Shown: positions 15,222 through 24,683 of the stretch, in pieces | How positions within the stretch are numbered: position 1 is the first letter of the stretch | Layout of the letters: every line of letters starts with the position of its first letter | Source: Defluviitaleaceae bacterium | GTDB lineage: Bacteria; Bacillota; Clostridia; Lachnospirales; WQUN01 | Length of the DNA: 43,586 nt | Assembly: GCA_009785615.1 (NCBI GenBank) | Contig: WQVX01000005.1 | Span: 1 to 43,586 of the forward strand | Direction of reading: 5' to 3' | Made by a program: the position numbers and the translations under genes | The notes under the pieces: generated by a model | Databases searched by the model: none | The model's input: the letters and a program-made list of their open reading frames with translations, nothing else | What the model was told of the DNA's origin: nothing

Positions 15222-17111
15222 TTACTGACCATCTACATATGGTGCAGGTGCTGTTAAGCCCATAAGGTGCCAGCCGGAAAACCCATTATTAGCTGTCATA
15301 TTACCGGGAATATTATGGCCGTTGTCTGTACGTACACGGCTCAAGTTAGCAACCCTGTTATTAACTGCAACAATATCCAAGTTCCATGTTAATGGTAAAG
15401 CCGGTACTTCTTCATAAAATACTTGTTCCCATCTTCTGTAAGCATCAGCCAAGAAGTCAGGATCCCAAGCTTCTTGAGACATTATATCGCCAAGAACTTG
15501 TTCAAATGCAGGGCTTGTGTGACGTGGCATATTAAACAATGCATTAGCCGCCCAAAGTGTTGGATTTGGATTAGCTCCAAGGCTCCAGCCCATTGCAAAT
15601 ATGTCTATTGGGCCGTAATCTTCGCCATGAACAACGATATCTGTAAAGAAGTTCCATTCCAAGAAGTCACCTTGGTACATTACTACTCTAAGACCAATTT
15701 GTCTCCAGTTTTGGATGTTTAAAGGTACCCAAACATCATGAGTTGGGTTAGAGTGCTGCCCATAGGTAAATGTCATTGGTGTGCCATCCAAGTTTAATCT
15801 GTAACCTTCGGCATCTCTTTCTGTAAAGCCTGCTTCATCTAAAATCTGATTAGCCAGGGCTAAGTCGAAAGTAAAGCTTTCAGCGTCAGGATTAATAAAA
15901 TTGCCGGCATTAAATGGGTGTAACACTGATGGTGCAGGTGTCCATAAACCTTGGCCTACAACATCCGACACAGTTTGGCGGTCACTTGCATGAGCAAGAG
16001 CACGACGTATTGCAACATTTGTTATTGGATGACCGTCTGCACGTGGTACAGCAATTGGATCGCCATTAGCATCTACGCCTCTTCTTCCTATCCTAAAGTT
16101 TAAGAAGGTAGTAGAAGCAGCAGCCCAGCCGATAAGTTGATAGTTGCTTGGGTTCATAAGGTTATATTCTGCCAAATTTGCTGCTTGATAATGGACAACG
16201 TCATGTGCTCCGGAACGCATTGCAGCAGGTACTAACGCAAAAGGTACATTTTCAATCAACATTCCATCTACGAGAGGAGCACCTCTGTAATAATTATCAT
16301 TAGGCAATAAAAATACAGATTCGCCCGGTACAACAGTGTCTATTATGAAAGGCCCAAAACCAAGCAGTTGATCTCTGGCACGTGCATGGCCTTCTATGCC
16401 TTCATGGCCTACTTCGGCTATAACAGGCTCAAGGTGATGACGTGCAACAGGATTAACCCAAACACTGCCTGCAAACAAAGCAGATGGTGGCAATGGCTCT
16501 ACATAATAAATACGCAAAGTACGGTTATTGTTTGAAAGTACCATACCGGAAATATAATTTGCTGTTCCTGCTCTGTACGCATCAACACCAACTACATTAG
16601 GTATAAAAGTTTCATCACTAAAGCGTACTCCTGTAAAGTCCGGATGAGCTATAAGTTCATAAGCAAACACAAGGTCATCCATTGTAAGCGGTACTCCGTC
16701 ATGCCAGTAAACATCATGTTGCATTTCCATAATAACAACATTTGCGTCTCTGTCATATTCAAAGGATGCAATACCGCTATTTGTCCATAGGTTTGCTGCA
16801 TCCCAAGCAACAAATGGCGATGTAATAACTTCTCTTACAAAACCGTCAGCAGCATCATCGCTATGTGTAGCTAAAAACAAGCCGGAAAATGTGCTGGCAG
16901 TGGCATTACCAAAGCGCAAAATGTTGTCGGAGCCTGTGCCCCTTGGTAAAACCGGTGCATCGTTAGTTGTGTAAGCAGGAAACTCATCTGAAGTTATGTG
17001 CTGTACCGGGGCGGCACCTCCACCGGCACCACCCGGACCGGCACAAGCTGTAAAAGTAAGTACAGCTACAAGTGACATTGCTAAAATTCTTACATTTCTG
17101 CTTTTTTTCAT
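15222..17111 (-). CDS. oppA: Peptide ABC transporter substrate-binding lipoprotein
   Basis: A 629-residue extracellular lipoprotein of solute-binding family 5. The signal peptide ends in the lipobox TFTAC (Cys23), followed by a Gly/Ala-rich linker. Family landmarks are DVYWHDGVPLTMDDLVFAYE, GFGPFIIDTVVPGESVFLLP, and VAIRRALAHASDRQTV, in the usual order. It binds oligopeptides and hands them to the membrane complex. It is the last gene of the operon, which is often so for an abundant binding protein. It has an AAAAGGAGG ribosome site. Peptide is the likely ligand by family; nickel or sugars cannot be excluded from sequence. Confidence 0.92.
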   Translation of the reverse strand: MKKSRNVRILAMSLVAVLTFTACAGPGGAGGGAAPVQHITSDEFPAYTTNDAPVLPRGTGSDNILRFGNATASTFSGLFLATHSDDAADGFVREVITSPFVAWDAANLWTNSGIASFEYDRDANVVIMEMQHDVYWHDGVPLTMDDLVFAYELIAHPDFTGVRFSDETFIPNVVGVDAYRAGTANYISGMVLSNNNRTLRIYYVEPLPPSALFAGSVWVNPVARHHLEPVIAEVGHEGIEGHARARDQLLGFGPFIIDTVVPGESVFLLPNDNYYRGAPLVDGMLIENVPFALVPAAMRSGAHDVVHYQAANLAEYNLMNPSNYQLIGWAAASTTFLNFRIGRRGVDANGDPIAVPRADGHPITNVAIRRALAHASDRQTVSDVVGQGLWTPAPSVLHPFNAGNFINPDAESFTFDLALANQILDEAGFTERDAEGYRLNLDGTPMTFTYGQHSNPTHDVWVPLNIQNWRQIGLRVVMYQGDFLEWNFFTDIVVHGEDYGPIDIFAMGWSLGANPNPTLWAANALFNMPRHTSPAFEQVLGDIMSQEAWDPDFLADAYRRWEQVFYEEVPALPLTWNLDIVAVNNRVANLSRVRTDNGHNIPGNMTANNGFSGWHLMGLTAPAPYVDGQ

Positions 17112-17144
17112 AAAATCCTCCTTTTAAAAACTTAACAGTAACAT

Positions 17145-18038
17145 TTATGCATACCTTTGCTTGGGGTCTGCGACCCGCTGAAGGGCGTTGCCAACAAAAT
17201 TAACACAAAGCATAATTGTGCAAACCAGTACTAAAGCCGGTGCCCATACCCATGGAAAGTGTTGCAAATACATAGGATTTATGGCATTTTGCATCATAGT
17301 TCCAAGGGAAGGAAAGTCCCATCCAAGTCCAAATCCTAAAAGAGACAGACCGGTTTCTATACCAATACTTGCAGCCAAAGTTAAAACAAAATTGGCTACA
17401 GTTACATCAACTAAGTTAGGAAGCATTTCCCTAAACATTATTACAATATTTGGTGTACCCAGTGTTTTAGAAGCACTAATGTAATCCATTTGCGATTGAG
17501 ATAGGGCTGATGCTCTAAGCAACCTTGCCCTGCCCACCCAACTAAACGCAGTTAAAAGTGCAATGAAAACCGGCACAGTACGGCTTAATACTGAAAGGAG
17601 TGCTATAACAACCATAAGAAAAGGCACCATATTCCAAGTATCAACTATACGCATGATTATATTATCTGTTTTTCCTCCATAAAAGCCCGATATAACACCA
17701 ATTACTATTCCAAATATAAATGAGAAAAACGTAACTCCAAAGGAGATAAGAAGGCTGTTTCTTGCAGCAACAAATATTAAATGAAATTGATTGCGCCCCA
17801 AAGAATCAAGACCCAACAATGTCCCGGAGTTTGCCGGAGAAACAGGGAGTGGCCGAGGTGTTACCCACATAACATCAAATAAGCTTTCTACTATAAAAGC
17901 TCCAATAAAAATTGTCAAAAATATAGCAATAAGCATAACTAAGCTTACCGAGGCTAAAATATCATGCTTTAGTTCATAAAAAAATAATTTCAAAAGACTT
18001 TTTGGTTTTTCTGAAAAACCACTTTCTAAACTTTGCAT
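17145..18038 (-). CDS. oppC: Peptide ABC transporter permease, OppC-type
   Basis: A 297-residue inner membrane protein with about six helices. The N-terminal cytoplasmic tail and first helix (VSLVMLIAIFLTIFIGAFIV) are typical of OppC/DppC, as are TLLGLDSLGRNQFHLIF and the EAA coupling loop around ASKTLGTPNIVIMFREMLPN. It lies between oppB and oppA with 28- and 33-base gaps and has an AAGGAG ribosome site. It pairs with OppB to form the channel. Confidence 0.92.
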   Translation of the reverse strand: MQSLESGFSEKPKSLLKLFFYELKHDILASVSLVMLIAIFLTIFIGAFIVESLFDVMWVTPRPLPVSPANSGTLLGLDSLGRNQFHLIFVAARNSLLISFGVTFFSFIFGIVIGVISGFYGGKTDNIIMRIVDTWNMVPFLMVVIALLSVLSRTVPVFIALLTAFSWVGRARLLRASALSQSQMDYISASKTLGTPNIVIMFREMLPNLVDVTVANFVLTLAASIGIETGLSLLGFGLGWDFPSLGTMMQNAINPMYLQHFPWVWAPALVLVCTIMLCVNFVGNALQRVADPKQRYA

Positions 18039-18066
18039 ATTGACTACTCCTTCCTATGTTTTTATA

Positions 18067-19035
18067 TTACTTGATACGGATCCTGGGATCTACTATAGTT
18101 AAAATTATATCAGAAAGCAACATACCTCCGGCAGCTATAACAGAAAATATTATAATAAGAGCATTTATCACCGCAGAATCCCTCATCAATATAGAAGAAA
18201 AAAAGAGTTGCCCCATACCCGGATATTGAAACATCATTTCAATAAACAAAGCACCTGTAAGCTGAAATACCAATACCAGACTAAAACCGGAAGCTGCGGG
18301 AATTAAAGAATTACGCAGTATATGCTTATTAAATATAACCTTAGAAGGCACTCCCTTAGATCGTGCCATAAGTACATACTCTGAATAAGTTCTATCTATT
18401 ATATTAGCACGCAGCATAAATATTATACCAATTGTGCCTAACAATGCCCCCGTTACAGCAGGTAATATCATGTGGTATATCCTGTTCATTAAAATAACCA
18501 ATGTATTGCCCTCTGATATTATAAGCGCGCTTACAGATCCGCCGGAAGGAAACCATCCTAAATTAAAAGCAAATAAAAGTATCATCAGTATGCTTAAAAC
18601 TAAAGTGGGTAAAGATAGGGCAATAAACGTATATATAAGTATACTTTTATCTAAAACAGCACCTTTGTAACGCCCGGCTAATACCCCAAGTGGTATTGCT
18701 ATCAGGTAGGTTAATATTAGTGTTACAATGGCTAACCAAAACGTATTAACTGCACGTTCGCCAATAATTTCTGTAACAGGACGGCGATGTATAAAACTTT
18801 GGCCAAAATCTCCTGTAAGCATACCGCCAAACCAATCAATGTATCTAACATACCATGGATTGTTAAGCCCTAATCTCTCGCGTTGAGCTTCTATTGCAGC
18901 AGCATCTAAAGATGGGTCTATCCTTCCCGAAAGGGCATCTCCCGGCATAAGATGAGAAAGTAAAAATACTCCAAAGCTTATAACTATAAGTTGTGGTATT
19001 AAAATTAATATCCGCCGTAATACTGTTTTCCACAT
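18067..19035 (-). CDS. oppB: Peptide ABC transporter permease, OppB-type
   Basis: A 322-residue membrane protein with six predicted helices. It opens with VLRRILILIPQLIVISFGVF and SHLMPGDALSG, matches FGQSFIHRRPVTEII and carries the EAA loop ARSKGVPSKVIFNKHILRNS. All of these are standard for OppB/DppB permeases. The ATG has an AAGGAGG ribosome site and the gene follows oppF by 28 bases. Confidence 0.92.
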   Translation of the reverse strand: MWKTVLRRILILIPQLIVISFGVFLLSHLMPGDALSGRIDPSLDAAAIEAQRERLGLNNPWYVRYIDWFGGMLTGDFGQSFIHRRPVTEIIGERAVNTFWLAIVTLILTYLIAIPLGVLAGRYKGAVLDKSILIYTFIALSLPTLVLSILMILLFAFNLGWFPSGGSVSALIISEGNTLVILMNRIYHMILPAVTGALLGTIGIIFMLRANIIDRTYSEYVLMARSKGVPSKVIFNKHILRNSLIPAASGFSLVLVFQLTGALFIEMMFQYPGMGQLFFSSILMRDSAVINALIIIFSVIAAGGMLLSDIILTIVDPRIRIK

Positions 19036-19063
19036 ATTTAAAACCTCCTTATCTATCTGTCGT

Positions 19064-19999
19064 TTATGGCATTGCTACAAAATGAGTGTTATTGTTTTCG
19101 TTTAAAAGGCGCAAGTCGTACACTGATCCGCCTTCTGCATAATATTTATTGTATTGGTTTTTATATTCCTCATTAATTGCATTGCGATGCGCCTCATTAG
19201 CTTCTTTTAAGTCCGGGTTAGTGCTTGGGATTGAAGCTATAAGCCTTCTTGTATATATATGGCAGGGATTTTGATAAATATCTTCCCTGGAGCCAACTTC
19301 AACAAAACGAGAGCTATGCATGATTATTAAAGTTTCACACATATGTTTAACTACTCCTAAGTCATGGCTTATAAATAAATAGGAAAGCCCTAACTCCTCT
19401 TGCACATCTTTCATATAATTTAGAACCTGCGCTTGAATAGATAAGTCAAGTGCTGAAACAGGTTCATCTGCAACAATTAATTTTGGTTTTAAAGCGATAG
19501 CGCGGGCAACTCCTATACGTTGCCTTTGCCCGCCGGAAAATTCGTGGGGATATTTTAATGCATTTTCAGGTGACATACCAACAATTGATAAAAGTTCATC
19601 TACCCGTTTTCGTTCTTCCTCTTTGGTTAACTTTTCAAAATTTCTGATAGGCTCTGCAATAATATCTAAAACACGCTTTTTAGCGTTTAGGGAGGAGTGT
19701 ACATCTTGGAAAATCATTTGCACACTTTTCCTGTATGCAGATCGATTTTTACCTATATATCTGGTGATATCCTCTCCGTTAAAATAAATAGAACCTCCGG
19801 CTAATGGAACAAGTCCTAAAATAGCCTTACCGGTGGTGCTTTTACCGGATCCGCTTTCTCCAACAAGTCCTACTGTTTGCCCTTCGTTTACAGAAAAGCT
19901 TATGCCGTCTACGGCTTTAACATGTCCTACGATACGCCCCATAATGCCACCTCTTATAGGGAAGTATACTTTTAAGTCCTTAACCTCTAAAAGAGCCAT
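19064..19999 (-). CDS. oppF: Peptide ABC transporter ATP-binding protein, OppF-type
   Basis: A 311-residue ATPase with Walker A GESGSGKST, signature FSGGQRQRIGVARA, Walker B LIVADEPVSALD and the H-loop FISHDLGVV. The OppF C-terminal extension is present (CHIYTRRLIASIPSTNPD and onward). I chose the ATG at 19999, with GGAGG 9 bases upstream, over the GTG at 20005, which would be only 3 bases from that site. It starts 3 bases after the oppD stop. Confidence 0.92.
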   Translation of the reverse strand: MALLEVKDLKVYFPIRGGIMGRIVGHVKAVDGISFSVNEGQTVGLVGESGSGKSTTGKAILGLVPLAGGSIYFNGEDITRYIGKNRSAYRKSVQMIFQDVHSSLNAKKRVLDIIAEPIRNFEKLTKEEERKRVDELLSIVGMSPENALKYPHEFSGGQRQRIGVARAIALKPKLIVADEPVSALDLSIQAQVLNYMKDVQEELGLSYLFISHDLGVVKHMCETLIIMHSSRFVEVGSREDIYQNPCHIYTRRLIASIPSTNPDLKEANEAHRNAINEEYKNQYNKYYAEGGSVYDLRLLNENNNTHFVAMP

Positions 20000-20001
20000 T
20001 A

Positions 20002-21000
20002 TCACGCGCCTCCTTCATTTTCAAAATAAAAGTCTTTATAACAAGTACAAAATACAAAATGATTTGGGCGTACTTCATGATAATCCGGATTTTCTTCATG
20101 CATACTACCATCTATCCAAGGGGTGCGGTGCGAAAAACGGCAACCTTCCCTAGGCATATACATTAAGGTGGGAACAATACCCTTGATTGCATTTAGCCTA
20201 TGCAGATCTTCGCCTACATTAGGTATTGAGGCTAACAAGGAACGTGTATAAGGGTGTTGAGGGTTTTTAAAAAGATCATTTGCGCTTGCAAGCTCTACAA
20301 TTTGACCTGCATACATAACCGCTACCCTATCGGCCATTTCTGCAACTACACCTAAATCGTGAGTAATTAATATTATAGAAGATTGCGTTTCTTTTTGCAG
20401 TTTTCTAAGCAAATCTAATATCTGTGCTTGAATGGTAACATCTAATGCTGTTGTAGGTTCGTCTGCAATAATAAGTTTAGGGCTACATGCCAACGATACA
20501 GCTATTGTGGCGCGCTGCCTCATTCCACCGGAAAGCTCATGCGGAAAAGAAGCATATGTTAGCTCAGGATTAACCATACCAACTTCTGATAAGAGCTTTA
20601 TTGCCCTATCTCTTTTTTCTTTTTTATTCATGTTAGTGTGGTACGTAAGAGACTCTTCTATTTGTGGCCCTACTCTTATAACAGGATTTAGGGCAGTTAA
20701 AGGATCTTGGAAAATTACAGAAATATCCTTACCTCTAACTTTATTTAGCTTACTTTCGTTTAAGTCGAGAAGGTTTTGCCCGTTAAAGTTAACTTCACCT
20801 TCAATTCTTGTGTAGTTCATGTTATGCAACTTAGTAATAGAAAGGGACAAGGCACTTTTTCCACATCCACTTTCACCCACGATGGCAAAAACCTCATTAT
20901 GCATAATATCTATGCTGACCCCATCTACAGCCGCATAGTACTGTCCATCTATTCTAAAAGATGTCCGCAAATTATTAATAGATAGCAATATGTCATCCAT
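20002..21000 (-). CDS. oppD: Peptide ABC transporter ATP-binding protein, OppD-type
   Basis: A 332-residue ATPase, first gene of the opp operon. Walker A is GESGCGKSAL, the signature is LSGGMRQRATIAV, Walker B LIIADEPTTALD and H-loop LITHDLGVV. The C-terminal oligopeptide region (YTRSLLASIPNV, then GCRFSHRTPW and FVFCTCYKDF) is recognisable, but the second Cys of the usual GCxFxxRC motif is absent (HRT), so a C-terminal iron-sulfur site of the kind proposed for some relatives is probably incomplete. The ATG follows AAGGAGGT. Two promoters lie just upstream. Confidence 0.92.
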   Translation of the reverse strand: MDDILLSINNLRTSFRIDGQYYAAVDGVSIDIMHNEVFAIVGESGCGKSALSLSITKLHNMNYTRIEGEVNFNGQNLLDLNESKLNKVRGKDISVIFQDPLTALNPVIRVGPQIEESLTYHTNMNKKEKRDRAIKLLSEVGMVNPELTYASFPHELSGGMRQRATIAVSLACSPKLIIADEPTTALDVTIQAQILDLLRKLQKETQSSIILITHDLGVVAEMADRVAVMYAGQIVELASANDLFKNPQHPYTRSLLASIPNVGEDLHRLNAIKGIVPTLMYMPREGCRFSHRTPWIDGSMHEENPDYHEVRPNHFVFCTCYKDFYFENEGGA

Positions 21001-21023
21001 ATATTTGACCTCCTTATCCGTAT

Positions 21024-21052
21024 ATTATAACACTATTGGTAAAAATGTTCAA
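21024..21052 (-). promoter_or_regulatory. opp operon promoter P1
   Basis: On the minus strand TTGAAC (21052-21047), a 17-base spacer and TATAAT (21029-21024) with TGT directly before the -10, an extended -10. The start would lie about 20 bases before the oppD ATG. Confidence 0.75.
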
Positions 21053-21109
21053 TCAACTGACAGCATTTCATTAAAACAATCTGAATTTACGTTAATATTG
21101 TACAATTTA

Positions 21110-21138
21110 AATGTATTAAACAGCAGTTTAGATGTCAA
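21110..21138 (-). promoter_or_regulatory. opp operon promoter P2
   Basis: On the minus strand a perfect TTGACA (21138-21133), 17 bases and TACATT (21115-21110). It sits about 86 bases upstream of P1, giving two tandem candidates. Confidence 0.55.
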
Positions 21139-21242
21139 GTTTCTTGTCTGTTAACATAATTTTATATCGAATAAAGAGGATTTTTTTAGTGTTGATAAGA
21201 ATCAATTGCAAGCAATACAAATAATTTGTGCAAAATTATACG

Positions 21243-21272
21243 AAAAAAAGCCCAACATATTGAGCCGGGCAT
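21243..21272 (-). terminator. Weak terminator after the lipoprotein gene
   Basis: A short GCCC/GGGC stem (21250-21253 with 21267-21270) is followed by seven T on the minus strand. It is about 105 bases after the stop of the 21378-22172 gene. The stem is short, so this is tentative. Confidence 0.4.
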
Positions 21273-21377
21273 AATACTTTTAGGCAAATGCAAGACTTAA
21301 TTCTGCTGAACTCGTAAACTAACACATTTTCATTTTCAACCGGTTAAAGCGATTATTTTGATTTAGTTAGGCTCGTG

Positions 21378-22172
21378 TTAAAAACCTAAAAGAGATGGAT
21401 CTACTTCCATAAAATCATCCAAATAATCCGGGAAATTAATAGTAACTCCGCCTACTTGTACAATTTGTGTATAAGTGGTCATTGTAACATCAATTACTTC
21501 GCCTTCAAATTCCATAGTGTAAGAAAAAGCCATATCCATTGATTGCAACTCATCTGCATTATTCAAAACAACACTAAAATCTATGTCGCCAAAATTTAAA
21601 GTGATGCCCATATCTAAGCTTAAACCAATGGTCTCCAGCATACCGGACACCATTCCATCAAGCAGTTCAGACATAGCAGAAGCTGTAAGCCTAAAAACTA
21701 ATTCAATTCCACTATCAGTAGTTCTAACTTCTTGAAACGCAATGGCTTCTTCTGTAAAGTCAAGGATTCCGGTATTAGCTTGTTCTAAAACATCTTCCAA
21801 AGGAAAAGGCATTCTCATACCCATTCCCATCATGTCCATATAATACCATCCATTGCGGAAATATATGGTGGTTGGGATAGACATTCCTTGGATATCCATG
21901 GTCATTTCCATATGCATATCTACATCAGTTTCGCTATGCATAACTTGGGATGCAGTTGACGAAGAACGGATTTCTTCTACTTCTCCATCAAATGACATAA
22001 TCATAATGGATTGTGATTCCATTCTAAGTGAGCCTGCTTCCATCAAAGTTTCTGATGCTCGCATATAGCGTTCAAAGGCTGCTGTTTCTTCAGGAGACAT
22101 GGCACCACTACCACACGCCACCATTGTTAAAGTCATCATCAGTGTAAAAAATATTAAAATTGCTTTCCTCAC
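21378..22172 (-). CDS. Met-rich lipoprotein, LppX/DUF6612-like
   Basis: A 264-residue lipoprotein with signal peptide ending in the lipobox TMVAC (Cys20). The mature protein is rich in Met and beta-strand patterns (MHMEMTMDIQGMSIPTTIYF, then WYYMDMMGMGMRMPFPLED). The layout of a short helix, a -YMDM- strand and a terminal TYTQIVQVGGVTINFPDYLD fits the LolA/LppX-like DUF6612 lipoproteins of Firmicutes, whose ligand is unknown. The start is a GTG at 22172 with AAGGGG 7 bases upstream. It has its own promoter and is not clearly part of an operon. High Met content (about 10 percent) is unusual. Confidence 0.72.
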   Translation of the reverse strand: MRKAILIFFTLMMTLTMVACGSGAMSPEETAAFERYMRASETLMEAGSLRMESQSIMIMSFDGEVEEIRSSSTASQVMHSETDVDMHMEMTMDIQGMSIPTTIYFRNGWYYMDMMGMGMRMPFPLEDVLEQANTGILDFTEEAIAFQEVRTTDSGIELVFRLTASAMSELLDGMVSGMLETIGLSLDMGITLNFGDIDFSVVLNNADELQSMDMAFSYTMEFEGEVIDVTMTTYTQIVQVGGVTINFPDYLDDFMEVDPSLLGF

Positions 22173-22196
22173 ATTAAAACCCCTTTCGTTATTTTA

Positions 22197-22224
22197 CTTG
22201 CTAACGGAAGAAAAATTTAGCAAG
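22197..22224 (-). promoter_or_regulatory. 5' UTR hairpin of the Met-rich lipoprotein gene
   Basis: CTTGCTAA (22197-22204) pairs perfectly with TTAGCAAG (22217-22224) between the promoter and the ribosome site. It may stabilise the transcript or act as an operator. Confidence 0.4.
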
Positions 22225-22237
22225 CACACGAATAGGG

Positions 22238-22266
22238 ATAATATCATATTTTTGGGATACAATCAA
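22238..22266 (-). promoter_or_regulatory. Promoter of the Met-rich lipoprotein gene
   Basis: On the minus strand TTGATT (22266-22261), 17 bases and TATTAT (22243-22238). The leader is about 60 bases. Confidence 0.6.
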
Positions 22267-22275
22267 TCCCTCAAA

Positions 22276-22314
22276 AAGAAATCGGCCAACGCATATACGT
22301 TAGGCCGATTTCTT
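22276..22314 (-). terminator. Terminator after the PAS methyl-accepting gene
   Basis: AAGAAATCGGCC pairs with GGCCGATTTCTT, with inner AACG/CGTT, followed by TTTTT on the minus strand. It ends transcription about 100 bases beyond the receptor gene. Confidence 0.8.
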
Positions 22315-22414
22315 GATCGCTTAGAATCAAAACAAAACTTTAAGGAAGGATCACATTATACCATGCTTAAAAACCGTTTTCAAGTATAAAATTATGTTCT
22401 GTTTTGTTTTATTA

Positions 22415-24223
22415 TTATCGTGCAACTTGGAACATAGATATAAGGTTATGCAGCTCTTCTGCTTGCGAAGAAAGCTCCTCAGTTAACGAAACAGTTTCTT
22501 GCGACGTAGCAGAGTTGTTAGCCGTAATTTCTGAAATTTGAGATATTCCATCAGTAATTTGACTAAAAGCCATTGCCTGCATATCTGTACCCTTTGCAAT
22601 TTCACTTATAATTTTTGCAATTTGTTCAGAATCTTCAACAATTTTCTCTAGGGAAGAAGCTGTAGTGTTAGCCATCTTCATTCCGCTATCTACTTGACCT
22701 ATAGATTCATCTATAAGAGTGGCTGTGTCTTTTGAAGCGATTTGGCTTTTTGAGGCAAGGTTCCGTACTTCTTCAGCAACAACAGCAAAGCCCTTGCCTG
22801 CATCACCTGCTCTTGCAGCTTCTACAGATGCATTTAAGGCAAGTAAATTTGTTTGGAAAGCAATGTCATCAATTACCTTCATAACCTTTTGTATTTTTGA
22901 AGCAAAATCCTTGATTCCTTCCATAGAAACAAGTAAATCTTTCATATATTTATTACCGTCTTGCGCATTTAACAAAGAACTATCTGTAAATTCGTTAATA
23001 TGCTCTATTTTCTTTAAGTTATTATCCATAACTTTGCCGGTGGTAGCAATTTCCTGATTTAGCTCATAAATGGTGGTAGATTGATCTATGGTTCTTGATG
23101 CCAGTATTCCGTTACCCGCTGAGATTCTTTTGGAGTTGTCAGAAACCAGCATAGCAGCTTCACTTATTTCAGAAATTAAAGAACTCATGGAGTTAATTAA
23201 TTGTTCCATAGACTGCCGGATTGGAACAAAATCGCCATTATAATTTTGATTAAGCTTTACATTAAAGTTTTTAACTGAAAATTGCTGCAAGATATCAGCA
23301 ACTTCATTAATGTAGTTTTTAATTACTAATATTGACGTTTTTAGCTCGCTACCTATTTGGTTGTATATATCAGCTATGGCGGCAGTATCATTGTCATGAG
23401 GCTGTGGAGTATAGTTAAATTCTAATAACCCTTTGCCTAAGCCATCTTTAAGCTTTTGGATAATATTCATTGCTTCAGTTTTTTGATAAATGTTAACTTT
23501 GTTGCCTTGCTCCTCGGCTTTCATTAAGTTGCTAACATTGCTAACATCAAAATTGGCAAACATTGCACCTTTAACTTTTCCGTTGGGATCTTTTATTGGA
23601 TGCAAAACATATTCTTCTATAAGTATTTGGCCGGTAGGTGACTCAAATTCTAACGGGAAATTTACGCCTTGTCCTGTCCGCATAACTTGCTCAATGCGTT
23701 CATCCAATATCCTACCGTTTTCATCCGGAGAAATATCATAGTTAGTTTTTCCGTAGGTTTCCGGGGTAAAGCCTTGCTCTCTGGAAAGTCTGCCGGTATA
23801 GGCAATGTGAGCCTTTTCGTTATAGAAAGCAAATACACAGGGGATATTGTCCATATACCTAATAAGGGTATCCATTATACGGTTAATTCCTTCAACAACT
23901 GCAACATCTGCACCATCAACGTATGATGTATTGCCTCTTACAAATAAATTAACTAAAGAAAGTTCCCTTTCTATACGAGTTATTTCATTTAATATAGAAG
24001 CAGAACTAAGTTGCAAGCCATCTTCTGATTGTTGATAAAGTCTTAAAGAGTCGGATATAAATTTGTTAACAAACAAAAATAAAATAATAATTGCTATTAC
24101 AGCAACGACAATGTTTATCCACAATATACCAACAAAAGCATTAACACCAACAAGCGTTGCTATAACTAAAATAATTAATGTTAATACTTTGATTCTGAAG
24201 CTAGAAAATAAAAATTCTCCCAT
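22415..24223 (-). CDS. Methyl-accepting chemotaxis-type receptor with cytoplasmic PAS domain
   Basis: A 602-residue receptor. Two adjacent membrane helices (about residues 10-28 and 32-53) leave almost no extracellular loop, so sensing is probably inside the cell. A PAS-like domain spans about 105-235 ([18 protein letters not shown], then [20 protein letters not shown]). The C-terminal signalling hairpin contains the core [18 protein letters not shown] and [20 protein letters not shown] that contacts CheA/CheW. No clear HAMP domain is seen between the PAS and signalling parts, though a helical stretch could replace it. It ends in [14 protein letters not shown]. The ATG follows AAAGGG. The ligand is unknown; redox or a small metabolite are possible for PAS. 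Confidence 0.88.
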   Translation of the reverse strand: MGEFLFSSFRIKVLTLIILVIATLVGVNAFVGILWINIVVAVIAIIILFLFVNKFISDSLRLYQQSEDGLQLSSASILNEITRIERELSLVNLFVRGNTSYVDGADVAVVEGINRIMDTLIRYMDNIPCVFAFYNEKAHIAYTGRLSREQGFTPETYGKTNYDISPDENGRILDERIEQVMRTGQGVNFPLEFESPTGQILIEEYVLHPIKDPNGKVKGAMFANFDVSNVSNLMKAEEQGNKVNIYQKTEAMNIIQKLKDGLGKGLLEFNYTPQPHDNDTAAIADIYNQIGSELKTSILVIKNYINEVADILQQFSVKNFNVKLNQNYNGDFVPIRQSMEQLINSMSSLISEISEAAMLVSDNSKRISAGNGILASRTIDQSTTIYELNQEIATTGKVMDNNLKKIEHINEFTDSSLLNAQDGNKYMKDLLVSMEGIKDFASKIQKVMKVIDDIAFQTNLLALNASVEAARAGDAGKGFAVVAEEVRNLASKSQIASKDTATLIDESIGQVDSGMKMANTTASSLEKIVEDSEQIAKIISEIAKGTDMQAMAFSQITDGISQISEITANNSATSQETVSLTEELSSQAEELHNLISMFQVAR

Positions 24224-24240
24224 AAGTTTTACCCTTTCTT

Positions 24241-24263
24241 AGAAGCTGTATTATACAGCTTCT
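24241..24263. promoter_or_regulatory. Perfect 23-base palindrome before the receptor gene
   Basis: AGAAGCTGTAT and ATACAGCTTCT flank a single base. It overlaps the outer edge of the -10 box of the receptor promoter and ends 17 bases before the ATG, a good position for a repressor site; as RNA it would form an 11-bp hairpin near the 5' end. Confidence 0.5.
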
Positions 24264-24289
24264 TATACTCATATGGTGTTTATGTCCAA
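24262..24289 (-). promoter_or_regulatory. Promoter of the PAS receptor gene
   Basis: On the minus strand TTGGAC (24289-24284), 16 bases and TATAAG (24267-24262). Moderate match to consensus. Confidence 0.45.
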
Positions 24290-24326
24290 GTGTATAATTT
24301 ATAATCAAAAAATTTAAAAAAATCCA

Positions 24327-24355
24327 TTGCCAATATTATCTAACAATGGTACAAT
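24327..24355 (+). promoter_or_regulatory. Promoter of RNA copy B
   Basis: TTGCCA (24327-24332), a 17-base spacer and TACAAT (24350-24355), with an A-tract just upstream. The -35 box is identical to that of copy A. Confidence 0.7.
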
Positions 24356-24361
24356 GGAAAA

Positions 24362-24683
24362 GTAAGATTGGTAATTACAACGTTCGGTTGCGCCTCCCCA
24401 GGCAACAACCGACGCATGAGGGGATGTCAACGAAACATCACCCTGCAAACACAGAAACTCTGTCGCTGTAGTATGCAACAGTATAACTTAGTTTTGCCTT
24501 TTTTACAAGGGCAGGGTTGGTTATTTTGTTCAGTAGGATACTTTGGTGTATGGTGTGGTATGTGCTTATTCATTTGAATTATTTGAGTGGATGGTTTGAA
24601 TAGTTTAATTTTTTAGTTAAAATATTCAGGCGTGCAGGTGATGTTGATCGTTTTTTGATCAGGATCCCCTGTACGCCTTTTTT
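24362..24683 (+). ncRNA. Candidate structured RNA, copy B (module I)
   Basis: Predicted transcript of about 322 nt from the promoter above to the T-run after the terminator hairpin (24629-24683), practically the same length as copy A. Helices in order are CGGTTG/CAACCG with inner GCCT/AGGC, AGGG/CCCT plus GATG/CATC, ACAGA-AAC-TCTGT, and the terminal GGCGTGCAGG/CCTGTACGCC with an inner TGATC/GATCA. The first helices differ in sequence from copy A but keep pairing. A 34-codon frame (24471-24575) exists here but is not kept in copy A. I see no match to RNase P, tmRNA, SRP or 6S RNA. Confidence 0.62.
24629..24683 (+). terminator. Terminator of RNA copy B (module I)
   Basis: A 10-bp stem GGCGTGCAGG/CCTGTACGCC with one G-T pair, an inner TGATC/GATCA hairpin and six T. 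The matching element of copy A lies at 11020-11074 on the minus strand and is identical. Confidence 0.85.

Noticed and set aside
22324-22411. CAAAACAAAAC and GTTTTGTTTT inverted repeat after the receptor gene
   Set aside because: Low-complexity arms far apart with no supporting inner pairing; probably chance in AT-rich DNA.
24471-24575. 34-codon frame in RNA copy B (starts MQQYNLVLPFL, ends CGMCLFI)
   Set aside because: Copy A lacks the ATG and has an in-frame stop after QG, so the peptide is not conserved although the nucleotide sequence is.
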